A stretch of 22,609 nt of DNA from CAZSNT01 sp964607765 (GCA_964607765.1 CAZSNT010000164.1:1-22609); one strand, 5' to 3'. Shown: positions 14,301 to 21,843, numbered from the stretch's first letter. Made by a program: numbers and translations. Notes: a model not told the origin generated them from the sequence alone.

Positions 14301-14568
14301 CCGACACACGCCCGTACTGCCCGGCGGTACGAATGGCTTCCCGAGCCTTCGCGAGTTCCGCGGGATTGGCTGCCAAACCCTGTACGGTGAAGGAGCCTCT
14401 GTCGCCCAATGCGGCGATCAACGCCCCGTCCCCACACCCCACGTGGACCACCAATCCGCCCTGGACGCCGCTCTGCTCGAGGACACTACGGGCTTCGACG
14501 GCGGCGGCGGCCGGGACGGCGACAGCCAGGATCAGGACGGCGGCACGTGCAGGCAGACGGCAGGTCAT
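11305..14568 (-). CDS. Secreted PQQ-like beta-propeller protein with methyltransferase-like N-terminus
   Basis: A 1087-residue protein from ATG 14568, with a strong GGAGGAG 5 bases upstream. Residues 1-23 are a signal peptide. Residues about 36-170 resemble a Rossmann/SAM-methyltransferase fold with a glycine-rich loop (VVHVGCGDGAL, 40-50), surprising in an exported protein. From about 175 there are many PQQ-like/quinoprotein propeller blades (LDATTGRDLW, FDAETGQKRW, LDAATGGTLW, LSATDGRALS). Residues about 627-646 are encoded by a heptad repeat (12633-12688) between two halves; the second half restarts with DWPMYRRDPRRSG, a typical propeller opening. No PQQ ligand residues can be confirmed. 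The gene lies 65 bases before the sulfatase in the same direction and is probably cotranscribed. Homologues are common in planctomycetes and relatives, with no settled function. Confidence 0.85.
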   Translation of the reverse strand: MTCRLPARAAVLILAVAVPAAAAVEARSVLEQSGVQGGLVVHVGCGDGALIAALGDRGSFTVQGLAANPAELAKAREAIRTAGQYGRVSARLWSDGVLPYVDDLVNLLVVDDENTTVSPSELARVLAPRGVALLAEGVAAAGLEKRPGGKRLIRYTKPVPAGIDDWPHYLYGPDNNAVSKDTCVGPPQRMQWVVGPAYARSHELNSSMAGMISAGGRLFYIWDEGPGGQPEKRFPSQWKLIARDGFNGMPLWKRPMPNWGWRQWHTPSRWDLLRSLPKTTPRRLVATRDKLYVTLGYEAPVSVLDAATGEELSVLQGTQGTDEILLDNGVLFLVIRNTDRSKVKPDRDFRLAFKPGRIAAFDAETGQKRWQTDVRAMKHLTLASRKQRLYFAAHNQVVCLDATTGRDLWTGEPIETGGGIGTLVATDEVIAVSCGPVKGQTVEKRDYQRVRYDQAHALSAETGKHLWAGPMYRGPSGHGKDIFYIDGLLWFGVDNKDNLPCHFNDTTTQRVGYDPKTGKAVRTVSVPKLTSPGHHYRCYRSKATERFLLLPKRGVEFLDLEGRDHMRHDWLRAPCIYGFLPANGMLYTAPHQCVCYQGVLLSNFTALLPARGATAPKPAETLKRGSAYNQHQASSVRQQATGNKQDWPMYRRDPRRSGSTDAAVAAKPQARWSVRLAAPVTPPVVAGGKLLVVEKDAHTVRALDAATGGTLWSFTADGRIDSPPTVAGALVAFGSSDGWLYCLRLADGQEAWRFQAAPADRQVGAFGQLESAWPVHGTVVVQNDVTVKPPRPLIYFTAGRSTFLDGGLFAYALDPLTGAVVHRNRLDSPRPDPFRDQGGAGYMDGAKSDILVSDGADLFLHQERFRSDLKRFPAAMQNKQREAGGHRQYKPYPERGSNGMRLLSSRGFLDDFYNEGTYWAYTQRWPGWDRHMNKVGVWGQLLVVNASHVFGVSVFTERNRVRRGFSPADKGYRVFAKPYQPGQDEMAFKKTKDTWSVRIPVRVRAMVLAKDRLFVAGPPDVIPEDDPAAAFEGRMGGDLWALSATDGRALSKLERLTAPPVYDGLIAANGALYLCTTDGSVHCFGGK
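12633..12688. repeat. In-frame heptad repeat inside the propeller gene
   Basis: Eight consecutive 7-nt units (CTTGTTT, GTTGCCT, GTTGCTT, GTTGCCG, then GACGCTT, GATGCCT, GATGCTG, GTTGTAG) fill 56 bases. On the minus strand they encode a Gln/Ser/Ala-rich linker (HQASSVRQQATGNKQ) joining two propeller segments. The unit differs from the NTTCVRC array at 9110-9654 but has the same 7-nt period. It looks like an intergenic-type repeat that entered, or was trapped in, a coding region at a permissive domain boundary. Confidence 0.75.
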
Positions 14569-14809
14569 TGGAACTCCTCCGGAATTGCAGGGAACGCTAT
14601 GTCAATCAGCGGGTTGGAGAAAAATACACCTGAAGCTGTGGATGGCTACATCTGATCGCCACCCTCAGCCTGCCCACCGGAGTACGCGTGCTTCAAGGCC
14701 TTGCGGTTGGCGGCCGTGACTCCCGGGACAGTCGGGTAGGGCTCTCCGCTCATCCCCAGAAGCCCCTGTTTGAGCATCCCCGGCCGAAGATCGCAGGCCT
14801 TCTGCCGGG

Positions 14810-17800
14810 TCAGTCGGCACGCCGCGCGAGTTGCTCGGCCTGTCCGCGCAGGACACTGCCCACTTCGGGTGCGGCACGCCCCTGGATCACGACGCGGAAC
14901 CCCACGTTGAAGACCTTCTGATACTCGCGGTAGCAGCCGCGGAAGCTCGCGGTGCAACGCTTGGGCCGGTCGTACCAGGACCCGCCGCGCACGACACGCT
15001 TGCCCGTCGCCTCGGCTGCCGCCGTGTAGGGATACGGGACGTAGGGCGAAGAGGTCCACTCCGCAACGTTCCCATGCATGTCGTGCAAAGCCCACGCATT
15101 CGGCTTGTACTTGGCAGTCTGCTCGGAGACGAAGCCTTTGTCGTTGAAGCGGGCGTCTTGCGGGATCCAGTTGTCGTACGGGTTGTCCGCGTTGCCGTAG
15201 CGCGCCTTGACTCGGTCGATCTGGTACGGGTTGCCCGAGAAGTCTGCGAGCGTCGCATCGCCAAGGTTCGCGAACTCGGAGAAGTCGGCGTCCACACCGC
15301 CGTAGAAGAACGGCTGGTCCGTGCCTGCGCGGCACGCCCACTCCCACTGTGCTTCGGTCGGCAAGTCAACGTGCCAGCCGCTGCGCGTGGTGAGCCACTT
15401 GCAGAAGGCCTTTGCCTCCAGCCACGAGAGACGCACTGCCGGCATGTCGGGCTGGTCCACATCGTAACCGGGAATGCCGAACTGGTAGCCGTGCCGGTCT
15501 TCCTCGCCACTGTCATGCGTGGGTCTGAAGGCCCGGAATTGGGCATTGGTGATCTCGCAGCGTCCCATCCAGAACCCCTCCGAAACAGTGACCGCCGTTG
15601 CCGGGGCCTCATCCGGGTAGCCGGTGTGCGAGCCCATCACAAACCGGCCCGGCGGGATGTAGACGAACGTCATGCTCACGCCGTCGCTCAGGTCCAGCAC
15701 TCTCGCGACCGGCGTCTCGCCGGCAGCGCCCGGCGCCTGCTCGCAGCGGGCCGCCGCGTCAAGCTGCCGCTGCGTCGCGTCCGCCACGGCCAGCGGCCAG
15801 CCCGGGATCGTGACGGGCGAGGCGTCCGCCGGCTGCCGCATTGAGACCGGAACAGCAGTGGCGACCTCCGTCTCTTCAGCGGCGGGTTCGGACAGCGCTT
15901 CATGGTCCTCGTCCACATTGGCGTAGAGCAGCCGTAGCCGAGCTCGCTCCTCTTCCTTCTCTTTCGCCTTCTCGCCGACGATGGTCGACCAGCGCCCATG
16001 GTAAGGCGCATTGAAGTCGATCCAGGTGATGATCCGGTCCCACGCCTCCGCGTCCAGCTTGACGCCGTGGTGCCCTTTGCGCAGCATCTGGACCAGTTCC
16101 GTGGTGTCCGCGTGGAATTCCATGGGCGTCTGCAGCGGCATCGGGCTCTCGATGCCCGGCCGCCGCACGAACCGGTGCAACGTCCCGTAAGCCACGGAGA
16201 ACTTGCCGCCCGTGCCTTTGCCCGTGTTGCCGGCCATGCGTGTGCTCCAGCCCGTTATCATCTCGGTGCCGCGCAGGTCGGGCAGCTTCTTCGCGGTTGC
16301 TTTCTCGCCGCCGTCGTGGCAGCGGATGCAGTGCCGGTCGAGCACGGGCTGCAGTTCCCGCTCGAACTCGTAGTTGCGCGGCGGCCCGTACCAGGGCTCG
16401 ATGTCTGAGGGCTTGCCGCGCGTGGCCACGCCAGGCTGGGGCGGCGGCGCTTCGGCAATGTCCTCGTGGCAGCCCGCGCACGACAGTGTCTCGCCCGGCA
16501 TGGCAGTGAACCAACTGCGCATGATCTGCATCGCCTTTCCTTCGCTGTCCAGCGGCTGCAATGTGAGCGGCGTGTTTGCCGGCACGCGGAACACCGCTGA
16601 GCCGTCCGGAGCAACGGGCACCGTGCCGAGGACGCGGCGCATGTCCCACGGCCCGTCCATGCCGATGGCGCCGTACAGCCCTCCGACCCCGGGATAGCCG
16701 AACGTGTACGTGTAAAGGCGCAGCCGTTTCACCTCGCCGCGCGGGATCCCGGCCAGGCCCGGGCCGCTGTATATGTCCGAAATCATGACGATCGCGTCAC
16801 GTCGCTGCAGGTCCACGCGGTCCGGGACGACCGGCGGGCGCGGGGTCGGGCGCAGCGGCACCGGCTCGACCAGCGCGTACCCCGACTCCTCCTTGAGCAG
16901 GACCATGTTGTCGAACACGTCCACCAGGTAGATGCCCCAGAGGCTGCGCGACGTCGGTTTGGCCGCCACGAGGAAGTAGTTCTCGCTGAGCGGGTACGGA
17001 TGCAGGAACTTCGGCCACGAGTTGCGCGTCAGCCCGTCCTGGATCAGCGGCTCCACCTTCTGGCCGTAACCCGGAATGCGCTGCACGACACCGTCCGCCT
17101 CCCGCGTGCCCAGTGCCGGATCGAAAATGACCAACTCGCCCATGCGCGCCGGCGCGTGGTGTCCCGTGACCGTGGCCACCACTTTGGTGGGATGCCCCGG
17201 AATAGGACGTGCGTAGAACATGGAATTCGGCCAGAACGAGTTGCTCCCGTAATAGGAACGCTGGTTCGTGCCGTCCGGGTTCGCGGTGAACAGGATCCGT
17301 GAGTTGGAGTGCGGCAGGTCGGCGTATTCCCAGCGTGTGTAGAGCACGCGCCCGTCGTGCATCATCGCGGGATGCCAGCTGTGTTCCTGGTCGAAGCAGA
17401 GCTGACGCATGCCGGTCCCATCCGCATTGACCCGGAACAGCGTCGCCACGAGCGCGTTCCCGCGCACGCACGGCACGGCGACCATGCCCGCGGTCGACGT
17501 GAACACGATGCGGTCATCCGGCAGATAGCAGGCGTCGTAGTTGTTGGCACAGGCGTCCATTCCCTGGGTGACCTGGCGCAGCCCGGTCCCGTCAGTGCTG
17601 ATTTCGTAGACGTGCCACGGTCCCTTCCCTTCCTGGCTCGGCATGGAAAACAGCATGCGCTTCGCATCGAAGTGCAGGTCGACGTGTCCGACGTATTCGC
17701 CCTTCTCGGGGCGATAGACAGTCTTCAGCGGCTCATCGAGCGCCCCGATCGCGAGCGTGGCGATGCCGCCGTCGTAGCCGGTCTTCGGGAGATTCGAGTT

Positions 17801-19654
17801 GCTCTGCCAATTCGCCGGCAGCCCGAGCCGGTTCGACTTGCGCCGGACCAGCAGAAGCTGCTCGAAGTCGAGCAGCGGGTTGGCGAGCAGCGCTGTGCGC
17901 TGCAGTTCGCCAGCTTGCATGGCCAGCTCTTCGAGCCGGGCAACATCTTCGGCCGACACGACCGACTTGGCTTCCGTCGCTTCTGCCATTGCCTTCTCGA
18001 TCCTGTCCATTCGCGCCAGGGCCTCCGGCCCCGCGGGGTAGCGGTCGCCAAACGTTTTGCACAGGTCCTTCACTGCCAGGCGCAAGGCGTCCCAGGACAC
18101 GTTCCCCGACTTTGCCAGGGCCTCCTGCAAGCGTCGCGAACGGTGGTACAGGGCGCGGACCTCCCCCAACTGCGCGTCACTCTCGACCGCGGCAGCCAGG
18201 TCCCGGGCGGACTTCTGCAGCCCGGCATGCCGGTGGCTGGCGGCCGCGTAACGGCGAGCCAGTTCGCGTCGGTCGCCAATCGGCCATGGCTTCTCCCATA
18301 TCCTGTCCTCCTTCTCCCACGCCATCTCGCACCGCGACTCCGCGTCACGGAACTCGCGCTCGACACGTTGCCAGACGATGTCGTTCACGCCCTCGGCCGA
18401 CGGCAGGCTGAGTGCCCTGAACCGGCGTCCGGCGCTCGCCGCCGCCCTGCCCTGCAGCCCCACCCACGCTTCGAGGCGCGTCTGCCCGTCTTCGAGGGCA
18501 TAGCAGAACCGACTGGCTCCTGTCGCCCACAAACCGCGCTCGAACGTACGCTCGCCCAATTTCAGGGCCTTGGCGCCGGCGGCCTTGTCCGTCCCGGCCA
18601 TTCCTTTCGCACCGGGCTGGACCAGCGGTCTCAGGTCGGTCAGCGGCGTGCCGTCGCCTGCGGCATTGAGAATAATGGGGTCACCAACGATGAGCGCCGG
18701 GCCGCCCTTGCCCTGCGCCGGACCACCCGTCTCGAGCCAAATTCGCTTGAGATCGGTCAGGTCAACGCTGATCTTCGTCGGGTCCTCCGCGCCAGTCAGC
18801 GGGCCGCTCAGGAACGGGCGGAACCCTCCCTGCCCGGAGCCGGACAGAAGCGCCTGATCCAAAGCTTCACACACCGTGCTCATGGTCTTGCACCACGTCG
18901 CCTCTTTCCGATACACTGCCAGCAGCTGACGGTCGATTTGTGTGTCGCGTGCTGCAAAGTCGTCATCCGGAATCCAGATCACGTCATCCGTGTCGCCCAG
19001 CACCTCCAATTCCACCAGCGATGTCCAGCTGTTGGCCCCGGTCGCCGCTTTGCCGGCCGTGCCGGCCTTGGCACTGTACGTCGGCCAGATACGGAACTGT
19101 ATCCAGTCTGCCTTGTTCGGGGTCAGTCCCTCGTTGCCCGCAGAGCGGAAGTAGGTGTGGAATCCGCCCGTGTTCTTGCCCAGGATCTTGTCGCCCGTTG
19201 TGAGGTCCGGCTCCTCGGGGAACGTGGGTTTCTTGCCCGGGTTCTTCGCATTCAGCACGAATCGGACCTCGAAGTCCTGGTTCGCGCGTGCGTCAGAATT
19301 GAACGTGAATACTCCAATCTGGCTGATCATCTTGGGGCCGCCCAGGTAGAACGTCAGGACGGCCGGCTTGCCGTTCGCCCCCACCCGACCGTTGCCCACT
19401 CGTACGCCGGCTGTCCCGTCGAACAGCATCTTCGCCTTGCCGTAGCCGAGCCCTGCCTTGTCGACAATCTTCGCGCCGTCACGCGCCAGCAGGTTCCGCC
19501 CACGCATGCTGGCGATGCGTTCGTTGCACGTGGCAAAGTCGCCGTCAGTGTTGCGCCAGCTCTGGGTCCGCATCACCGCGTCCGACGCGGTGATGGGGCT
19601 CGAAGCCAAGAGGCACAGCGCGAGAGGGAGAGACACCTGGAGGTGGGTACGCAT
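14810..19654 (-). CDS. Large secreted HZS-alpha-like / di-haem cytochrome c / FGE-like protein
   Basis: A 1614-residue protein. ATG at 19654 has AGGAG 7 bases upstream and begins a signal peptide (MRTHLQVSLPLALCLLASS), so I prefer it to 19678. Domains: a discoidin-like region (about 30-230), a mid region rich in helix (about 430-600), then a TolB-like propeller resembling the hydrazine synthase alpha middle domain (about 650-1010, for example FSMPSQEGKGPWHVYEISTD, split from GTGLRQVTQG). Next are two haem c motifs, CAGCH (1059-1063) and CIRCH (1109-1113), and a C-terminal formylglycine-enzyme-like (SUMF1) domain from about 1320 to 1592 (MTFVYIPPGRFVMGS, LPTEAQWEWACRAG, HGNVAEW, RGGSWYD, NVGFRV). 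At the FGE active site GGSYxC is replaced by GGSWYD (Asp at 1562), so one catalytic Cys is missing and sulfatase activation is unlikely. It is probably periplasmic or surface-bound, linking redox to carbohydrate work. Confidence 0.85.
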   Translation of the reverse strand: MRTHLQVSLPLALCLLASSPITASDAVMRTQSWRNTDGDFATCNERIASMRGRNLLARDGAKIVDKAGLGYGKAKMLFDGTAGVRVGNGRVGANGKPAVLTFYLGGPKMISQIGVFTFNSDARANQDFEVRFVLNAKNPGKKPTFPEEPDLTTGDKILGKNTGGFHTYFRSAGNEGLTPNKADWIQFRIWPTYSAKAGTAGKAATGANSWTSLVELEVLGDTDDVIWIPDDDFAARDTQIDRQLLAVYRKEATWCKTMSTVCEALDQALLSGSGQGGFRPFLSGPLTGAEDPTKISVDLTDLKRIWLETGGPAQGKGGPALIVGDPIILNAAGDGTPLTDLRPLVQPGAKGMAGTDKAAGAKALKLGERTFERGLWATGASRFCYALEDGQTRLEAWVGLQGRAAASAGRRFRALSLPSAEGVNDIVWQRVEREFRDAESRCEMAWEKEDRIWEKPWPIGDRRELARRYAAASHRHAGLQKSARDLAAAVESDAQLGEVRALYHRSRRLQEALAKSGNVSWDALRLAVKDLCKTFGDRYPAGPEALARMDRIEKAMAEATEAKSVVSAEDVARLEELAMQAGELQRTALLANPLLDFEQLLLVRRKSNRLGLPANWQSNSNLPKTGYDGGIATLAIGALDEPLKTVYRPEKGEYVGHVDLHFDAKRMLFSMPSQEGKGPWHVYEISTDGTGLRQVTQGMDACANNYDACYLPDDRIVFTSTAGMVAVPCVRGNALVATLFRVNADGTGMRQLCFDQEHSWHPAMMHDGRVLYTRWEYADLPHSNSRILFTANPDGTNQRSYYGSNSFWPNSMFYARPIPGHPTKVVATVTGHHAPARMGELVIFDPALGTREADGVVQRIPGYGQKVEPLIQDGLTRNSWPKFLHPYPLSENYFLVAAKPTSRSLWGIYLVDVFDNMVLLKEESGYALVEPVPLRPTPRPPVVPDRVDLQRRDAIVMISDIYSGPGLAGIPRGEVKRLRLYTYTFGYPGVGGLYGAIGMDGPWDMRRVLGTVPVAPDGSAVFRVPANTPLTLQPLDSEGKAMQIMRSWFTAMPGETLSCAGCHEDIAEAPPPQPGVATRGKPSDIEPWYGPPRNYEFERELQPVLDRHCIRCHDGGEKATAKKLPDLRGTEMITGWSTRMAGNTGKGTGGKFSVAYGTLHRFVRRPGIESPMPLQTPMEFHADTTELVQMLRKGHHGVKLDAEAWDRIITWIDFNAPYHGRWSTIVGEKAKEKEEERARLRLLYANVDEDHEALSEPAAEETEVATAVPVSMRQPADASPVTIPGWPLAVADATQRQLDAAARCEQAPGAAGETPVARVLDLSDGVSMTFVYIPPGRFVMGSHTGYPDEAPATAVTVSEGFWMGRCEITNAQFRAFRPTHDSGEEDRHGYQFGIPGYDVDQPDMPAVRLSWLEAKAFCKWLTTRSGWHVDLPTEAQWEWACRAGTDQPFFYGGVDADFSEFANLGDATLADFSGNPYQIDRVKARYGNADNPYDNWIPQDARFNDKGFVSEQTAKYKPNAWALHDMHGNVAEWTSSPYVPYPYTAAAEATGKRVVRGGSWYDRPKRCTASFRGCYREYQKVFNVGFRVVIQGRAAPEVGSVLRGQAEQLARRAD

Positions 19655-19684
19655 GGGAGATCTCCTGCAGAACAACACCGCAAC

Positions 19685-19713
19685 CGTACACGTTCCTATC
19701 CTCTTACTGTCAA
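19685..19713 (-). promoter_or_regulatory. Candidate sigma-70 promoter for the large HZS-alpha-like gene
   Basis: On the minus strand a consensus -35 (TTGACA, 19713-19708) is followed after 17 bases by TGTACG (19690-19685), a weak -10. Transcription would start near 19677, giving a 5' leader of about 24 bases including the AGGAG. It lies in the 255-base divergent gap with the fucosidase gene. The -10 is poor, so this is tentative. Confidence 0.4.
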
Positions 19714-19811
19714 CCGTTCAGCTCCTTTTCGCAAGCTGCAGACGCCGCGTGCCGGGACTCTTCTGTCGACGGCGGTCGGCAGCTGTCGGTCGCATCCGAT
19801 TGCTGTCGGGG

Positions 19812-19841
19812 TTGCTCTCCCGAGCAAACAGGTATTAGAAT
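19812..19841 (+). promoter_or_regulatory. Candidate promoter for the alpha-L-fucosidase gene
   Basis: TTGCTC (19812-19817), an 18-base spacer and TAGAAT (19836-19841, five of six -10 positions). The -35 is weak. It would leave a leader of about 60 bases before the ATG at 19910. Confidence 0.3.
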
Positions 19842-19909
19842 AGGACTGACCGCTCGAGGCGAATTATCGGACCAGTGAATGACGAACAGCGAGTAACCCG
19901 GGACTGCAC

Positions 19910-21259
19910 ATGACCAACTCAGCCGGCCTCAGCACCCCTGACTCCGCCGCATCGCTCCTGCCGCGTCCCACGCCCGCACAGCGCGCCTGGCAGGATTGCG
20001 AGGTGGGCGTGATCTACCACTTCGATCTGCCCATAGCCGCTCGGACACACGCACCGAACAACTCGACACGGGAGCGCTTCGATCCCTGCCTGTACAATCC
20101 TGCCAGACTGGACACCGATCAGTGGCTCGAGGCCGCGAAAGTGGCGGGCGCCCGCTACGCAGTGTTCACCGCCACGCATTTCAACGGGTTTCTGCAGTGG
20201 CAGAGCGATCTCTATCCCTACGGCGTGAAACAGTCGCGCTGGCGCGACGGCAAAGGCGATGTGGTCCGTGAATTTGTCGACTCCTGTCACCGGGCCGGAA
20301 TCAAGCCGGGGATCTACTTCAGCACACACCGGAATGTCTACTGGCACGTGTGGGGACACTATGTCGACTGGGGCACTGGCCGCGGCACGGCGAAACAGGG
20401 CGCCTTCAACCGCATTGCGGAAGGTATGACCGAGGAGCTGTGTTCACGGTACGGGCCGCTGGTGCAGATCTGGTACGACGCCGGTGTCACAGCGCCGGTG
20501 GACGGCGGGCCGGACGTGCTGCCGATTTTCGAGGAACACCAGCCGGACGCAGTCTTCTACCACAACACGCAGCGCTCCGACCACCGTTGGATCGGCAACG
20601 AGTCGGGCTACGCGGGCGACCCGTGCTGGGCGACCATGCCCGGGGGGCTGCGCTCACACAACACGGCGGCATGGAAGGACGTCCTGGGCTCTGGCGACCC
20701 GGACGGCTCGGTCTGGTCGCCGGGCATGGTGGACGTGCCGCTGCGCGGCGTACGGCCCGTGCACAACTGGTTTTGGGCCCCGGACCAGGACCACGCTGCC
20801 GAGCCGACCGAGTCGCTCGTGGAGATGTATCACCAGTCAGTCGGCCGAAACTGCAACTTCATCATCGGCGAAGTGGTGACACCCGACGGGCTGGTGCCGC
20901 AGTCGGACATCGATCGCCTGGCCGAGTTCGGGCGTGCCATCCGACGGCTGTTCGGCACACCCGTGGCGCGGACATCGGGCGTTGGCGAACGCGTCGAACT
21001 GCACCTGCCGCAACCGTGCCGGATTGGACGGGCGAGCATGATGGAGGACATCACCCAGGGGGAACGGGTCCGACGCTTCACACTCAGCGGGCTCGCCCCA
21101 GGCGGGGACTGGGTGGAACTGGCGTCCGGCCAGTCAATCGGCCACAAACGCATTGTTGCGTTCCCGCCACGGGAAGTCGCGCGCGTGCGTCTGGTGATAG
21201 AGCGCGCACGAGCGACGCCCCACATCCGCGAGCTGGCAGTCTATGCCGAGGAGGCCTGA
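19910..21259 (+). CDS. Alpha-L-fucosidase (GH29), cytoplasmic
   Basis: A 449-residue protein with no signal peptide. The GH29 barrel is recognised from GVIYHFDLP, TATHFNGF (88-95, the position of the family's TAKHHDGF), GIKPGIYFSTHRN and LVQIWYDAGV, where D190 is the expected nucleophile. The acid/base residue is less conserved in the family and I do not assign it. From about residue 345 a beta-sandwich follows (VELHLPQPCRIGRASMMED, then VELASGQSIGHKRIVAF, RVRLVIER), as in many GH29 proteins. The enzyme releases alpha-L-fucose from oligosaccharides; being cytoplasmic, it should act on imported fragments. The Shine-Dalgarno sequence is weak. It diverges from the large multidomain gene and lies upstream of a GntR/LacI-type regulator, fitting a sugar-utilisation locus. 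Confidence 0.9.
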   Translation: MTNSAGLSTPDSAASLLPRPTPAQRAWQDCEVGVIYHFDLPIAARTHAPNNSTRERFDPCLYNPARLDTDQWLEAAKVAGARYAVFTATHFNGFLQWQSDLYPYGVKQSRWRDGKGDVVREFVDSCHRAGIKPGIYFSTHRNVYWHVWGHYVDWGTGRGTAKQGAFNRIAEGMTEELCSRYGPLVQIWYDAGVTAPVDGGPDVLPIFEEHQPDAVFYHNTQRSDHRWIGNESGYAGDPCWATMPGGLRSHNTAAWKDVLGSGDPDGSVWSPGMVDVPLRGVRPVHNWFWAPDQDHAAEPTESLVEMYHQSVGRNCNFIIGEVVTPDGLVPQSDIDRLAEFGRAIRRLFGTPVARTSGVGERVELHLPQPCRIGRASMMEDITQGERVRRFTLSGLAPGGDWVELASGQSIGHKRIVAFPPREVARVRLVIERARATPHIRELAVYAEEA

Positions 21260-21398
21260 CTGACATGAGCGGCGAGTGTTGCGGAGAATGCAAACCCCAA
21301 CACTCCAACATTCGGCTGTTCCGCCGTTTCCCGAATGACTGTGGAAGGTAACCGCACTGGTGAAGATGGACCTGATCGGGCTCCTTTTGACTGGCTTC
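21260..21398. other. Intergenic stretch after the fucosidase gene, no gene seen
   Basis: This is the first part of a 631-base non-coding region between the fucosidase and the regulator. I see no gene or clean terminator. A short AC-rich passage near 21287-21306 has two near-repeats (CCAACACT, CCAACATT) that could be the remnant of another short-period repeat. The rest of the gap is covered by the two elements at 21399-21804. Confidence 0.5.
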
Positions 21399-21566
21399 TG
21401 CTCCCCCCCAATGCTATTAACTTCCTCTAAGGAAGGCGCACGTGAGTGTAGATTGCAGAATGGAGAATGGAGATTTCCGACCACAGTTCCGTTGCGGCAC
21501 GGGAAGTCGATTGGCAATCTGCAATCTGCATTCTGCAATAGAAAGTTAATAGCATTGGTGCTCCCC
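21399..21566. repeat. MITE-like element A (inner heptad palindrome)
   Basis: The left terminus is 21408-21423 (CCAATGCTATTAACTT) and the right terminus 21540-21558 (AGAAAGTTAATAGCATTGG). They are inverted repeats, with 16 bases perfect. TGCTCCCC precedes it (21399-21406) and follows it (21559-21566), as an 8-nt direct repeat. Inside, heptads of the GAATGGA/GATTGCA type at 21451-21478 are inverted against TGCAATC/TGCATTC heptads at 21513-21540. It contains no gene. The termini resemble those of the element at 55-200 (shared consensus YCAATGYYATTRAMTT). Confidence 0.65.
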
Positions 21567-21804
21567 CCAATGCTATCAACTTTCTGTGGAGCGTGCACAC
21601 TGGCGTGTTCTGACTGCCCGCCGCACGGTCACGCTGGTACTGTCCGCAAGAGATTAGGGCAAAAGAATAGGGGGAAAGATTAGGGTTCGGGAGGGTGTGC
21701 CCCTGATCTTTCGCCCTAATCTTTCACCCTAATCGTTGGGTCGGTCCGATAGAACGCAGCAGAAGTCCACCGATGGGAGAAAGTCAATAGCATTGGTGCT
21801 CCCC
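21559..21804. repeat. MITE-like element B (inner GATTAGGG palindrome)
   Basis: The left terminus is 21567-21585 (CCAATGCTATCAACTTTCT) and the right terminus 21778-21796 (AGAAAGTCAATAGCATTGG), matching at 17 of 19 as inverted repeats. TGCTCCCC flanks both sides (21559-21566 and 21797-21804); the last copy continues into a run of ten C. The inner palindrome at 21652-21734 starts GATTAGGG, ends CCCTAATC and has 13-nt-type units as in the element at 55-200. It abuts element A directly, sharing one 8-nt direct repeat, so the junction (21540-21585) is itself a nearly perfect palindrome of 19-bp arms. Confidence 0.65.
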
Positions 21805-21815
21805 CCCCCCTCTCC

Positions 21816-21843
21816 TTGAACAAACCGAACGGGATATTATGGT
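21816..21843 (+). promoter_or_regulatory. Candidate promoter of the GntR/LacI-type regulator gene
   Basis: TTGAAC (21816-21821), 16 bases and TATGGT (21838-21843), with four of six matches in each box. It overlaps the palindrome at 21839-21851, which would allow repression. An alternative -10, TATTAT (21835-21840), has no well-placed -35. Confidence 0.3.

Noticed and set aside
12676..14655. Plus-strand open frame of 659 codons
   Set aside because: It is the shadow of the propeller gene, with no domain or ribosome site.
14646..14777. Possible 43-residue peptide gene between the propeller and large multidomain genes (MLKQGLLGMSGEPYP start)
   Set aside because: The ribosome site is weak, I recognise no family, and the 241-base spacer otherwise looks non-coding. 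It cannot be excluded, but I do not annotate it.
14810..15700. Functional formylglycine-generating enzyme for the nearby sulfatase
   Set aside because: The active-site stretch has Asp where the first Cys of the pair should be, so I call only an FGE-like fold.
19655..19678. Start of the large protein at 19678
   Set aside because: It has no ribosome site. ATG 19654 has AGGAG and begins the signal peptide directly.
17309..19843. Plus-strand open frame of 844 codons
   Set aside because: It is antisense to the large HZS-alpha-like gene, with Arg/Pro/Val-rich composition and no recognisable domain.
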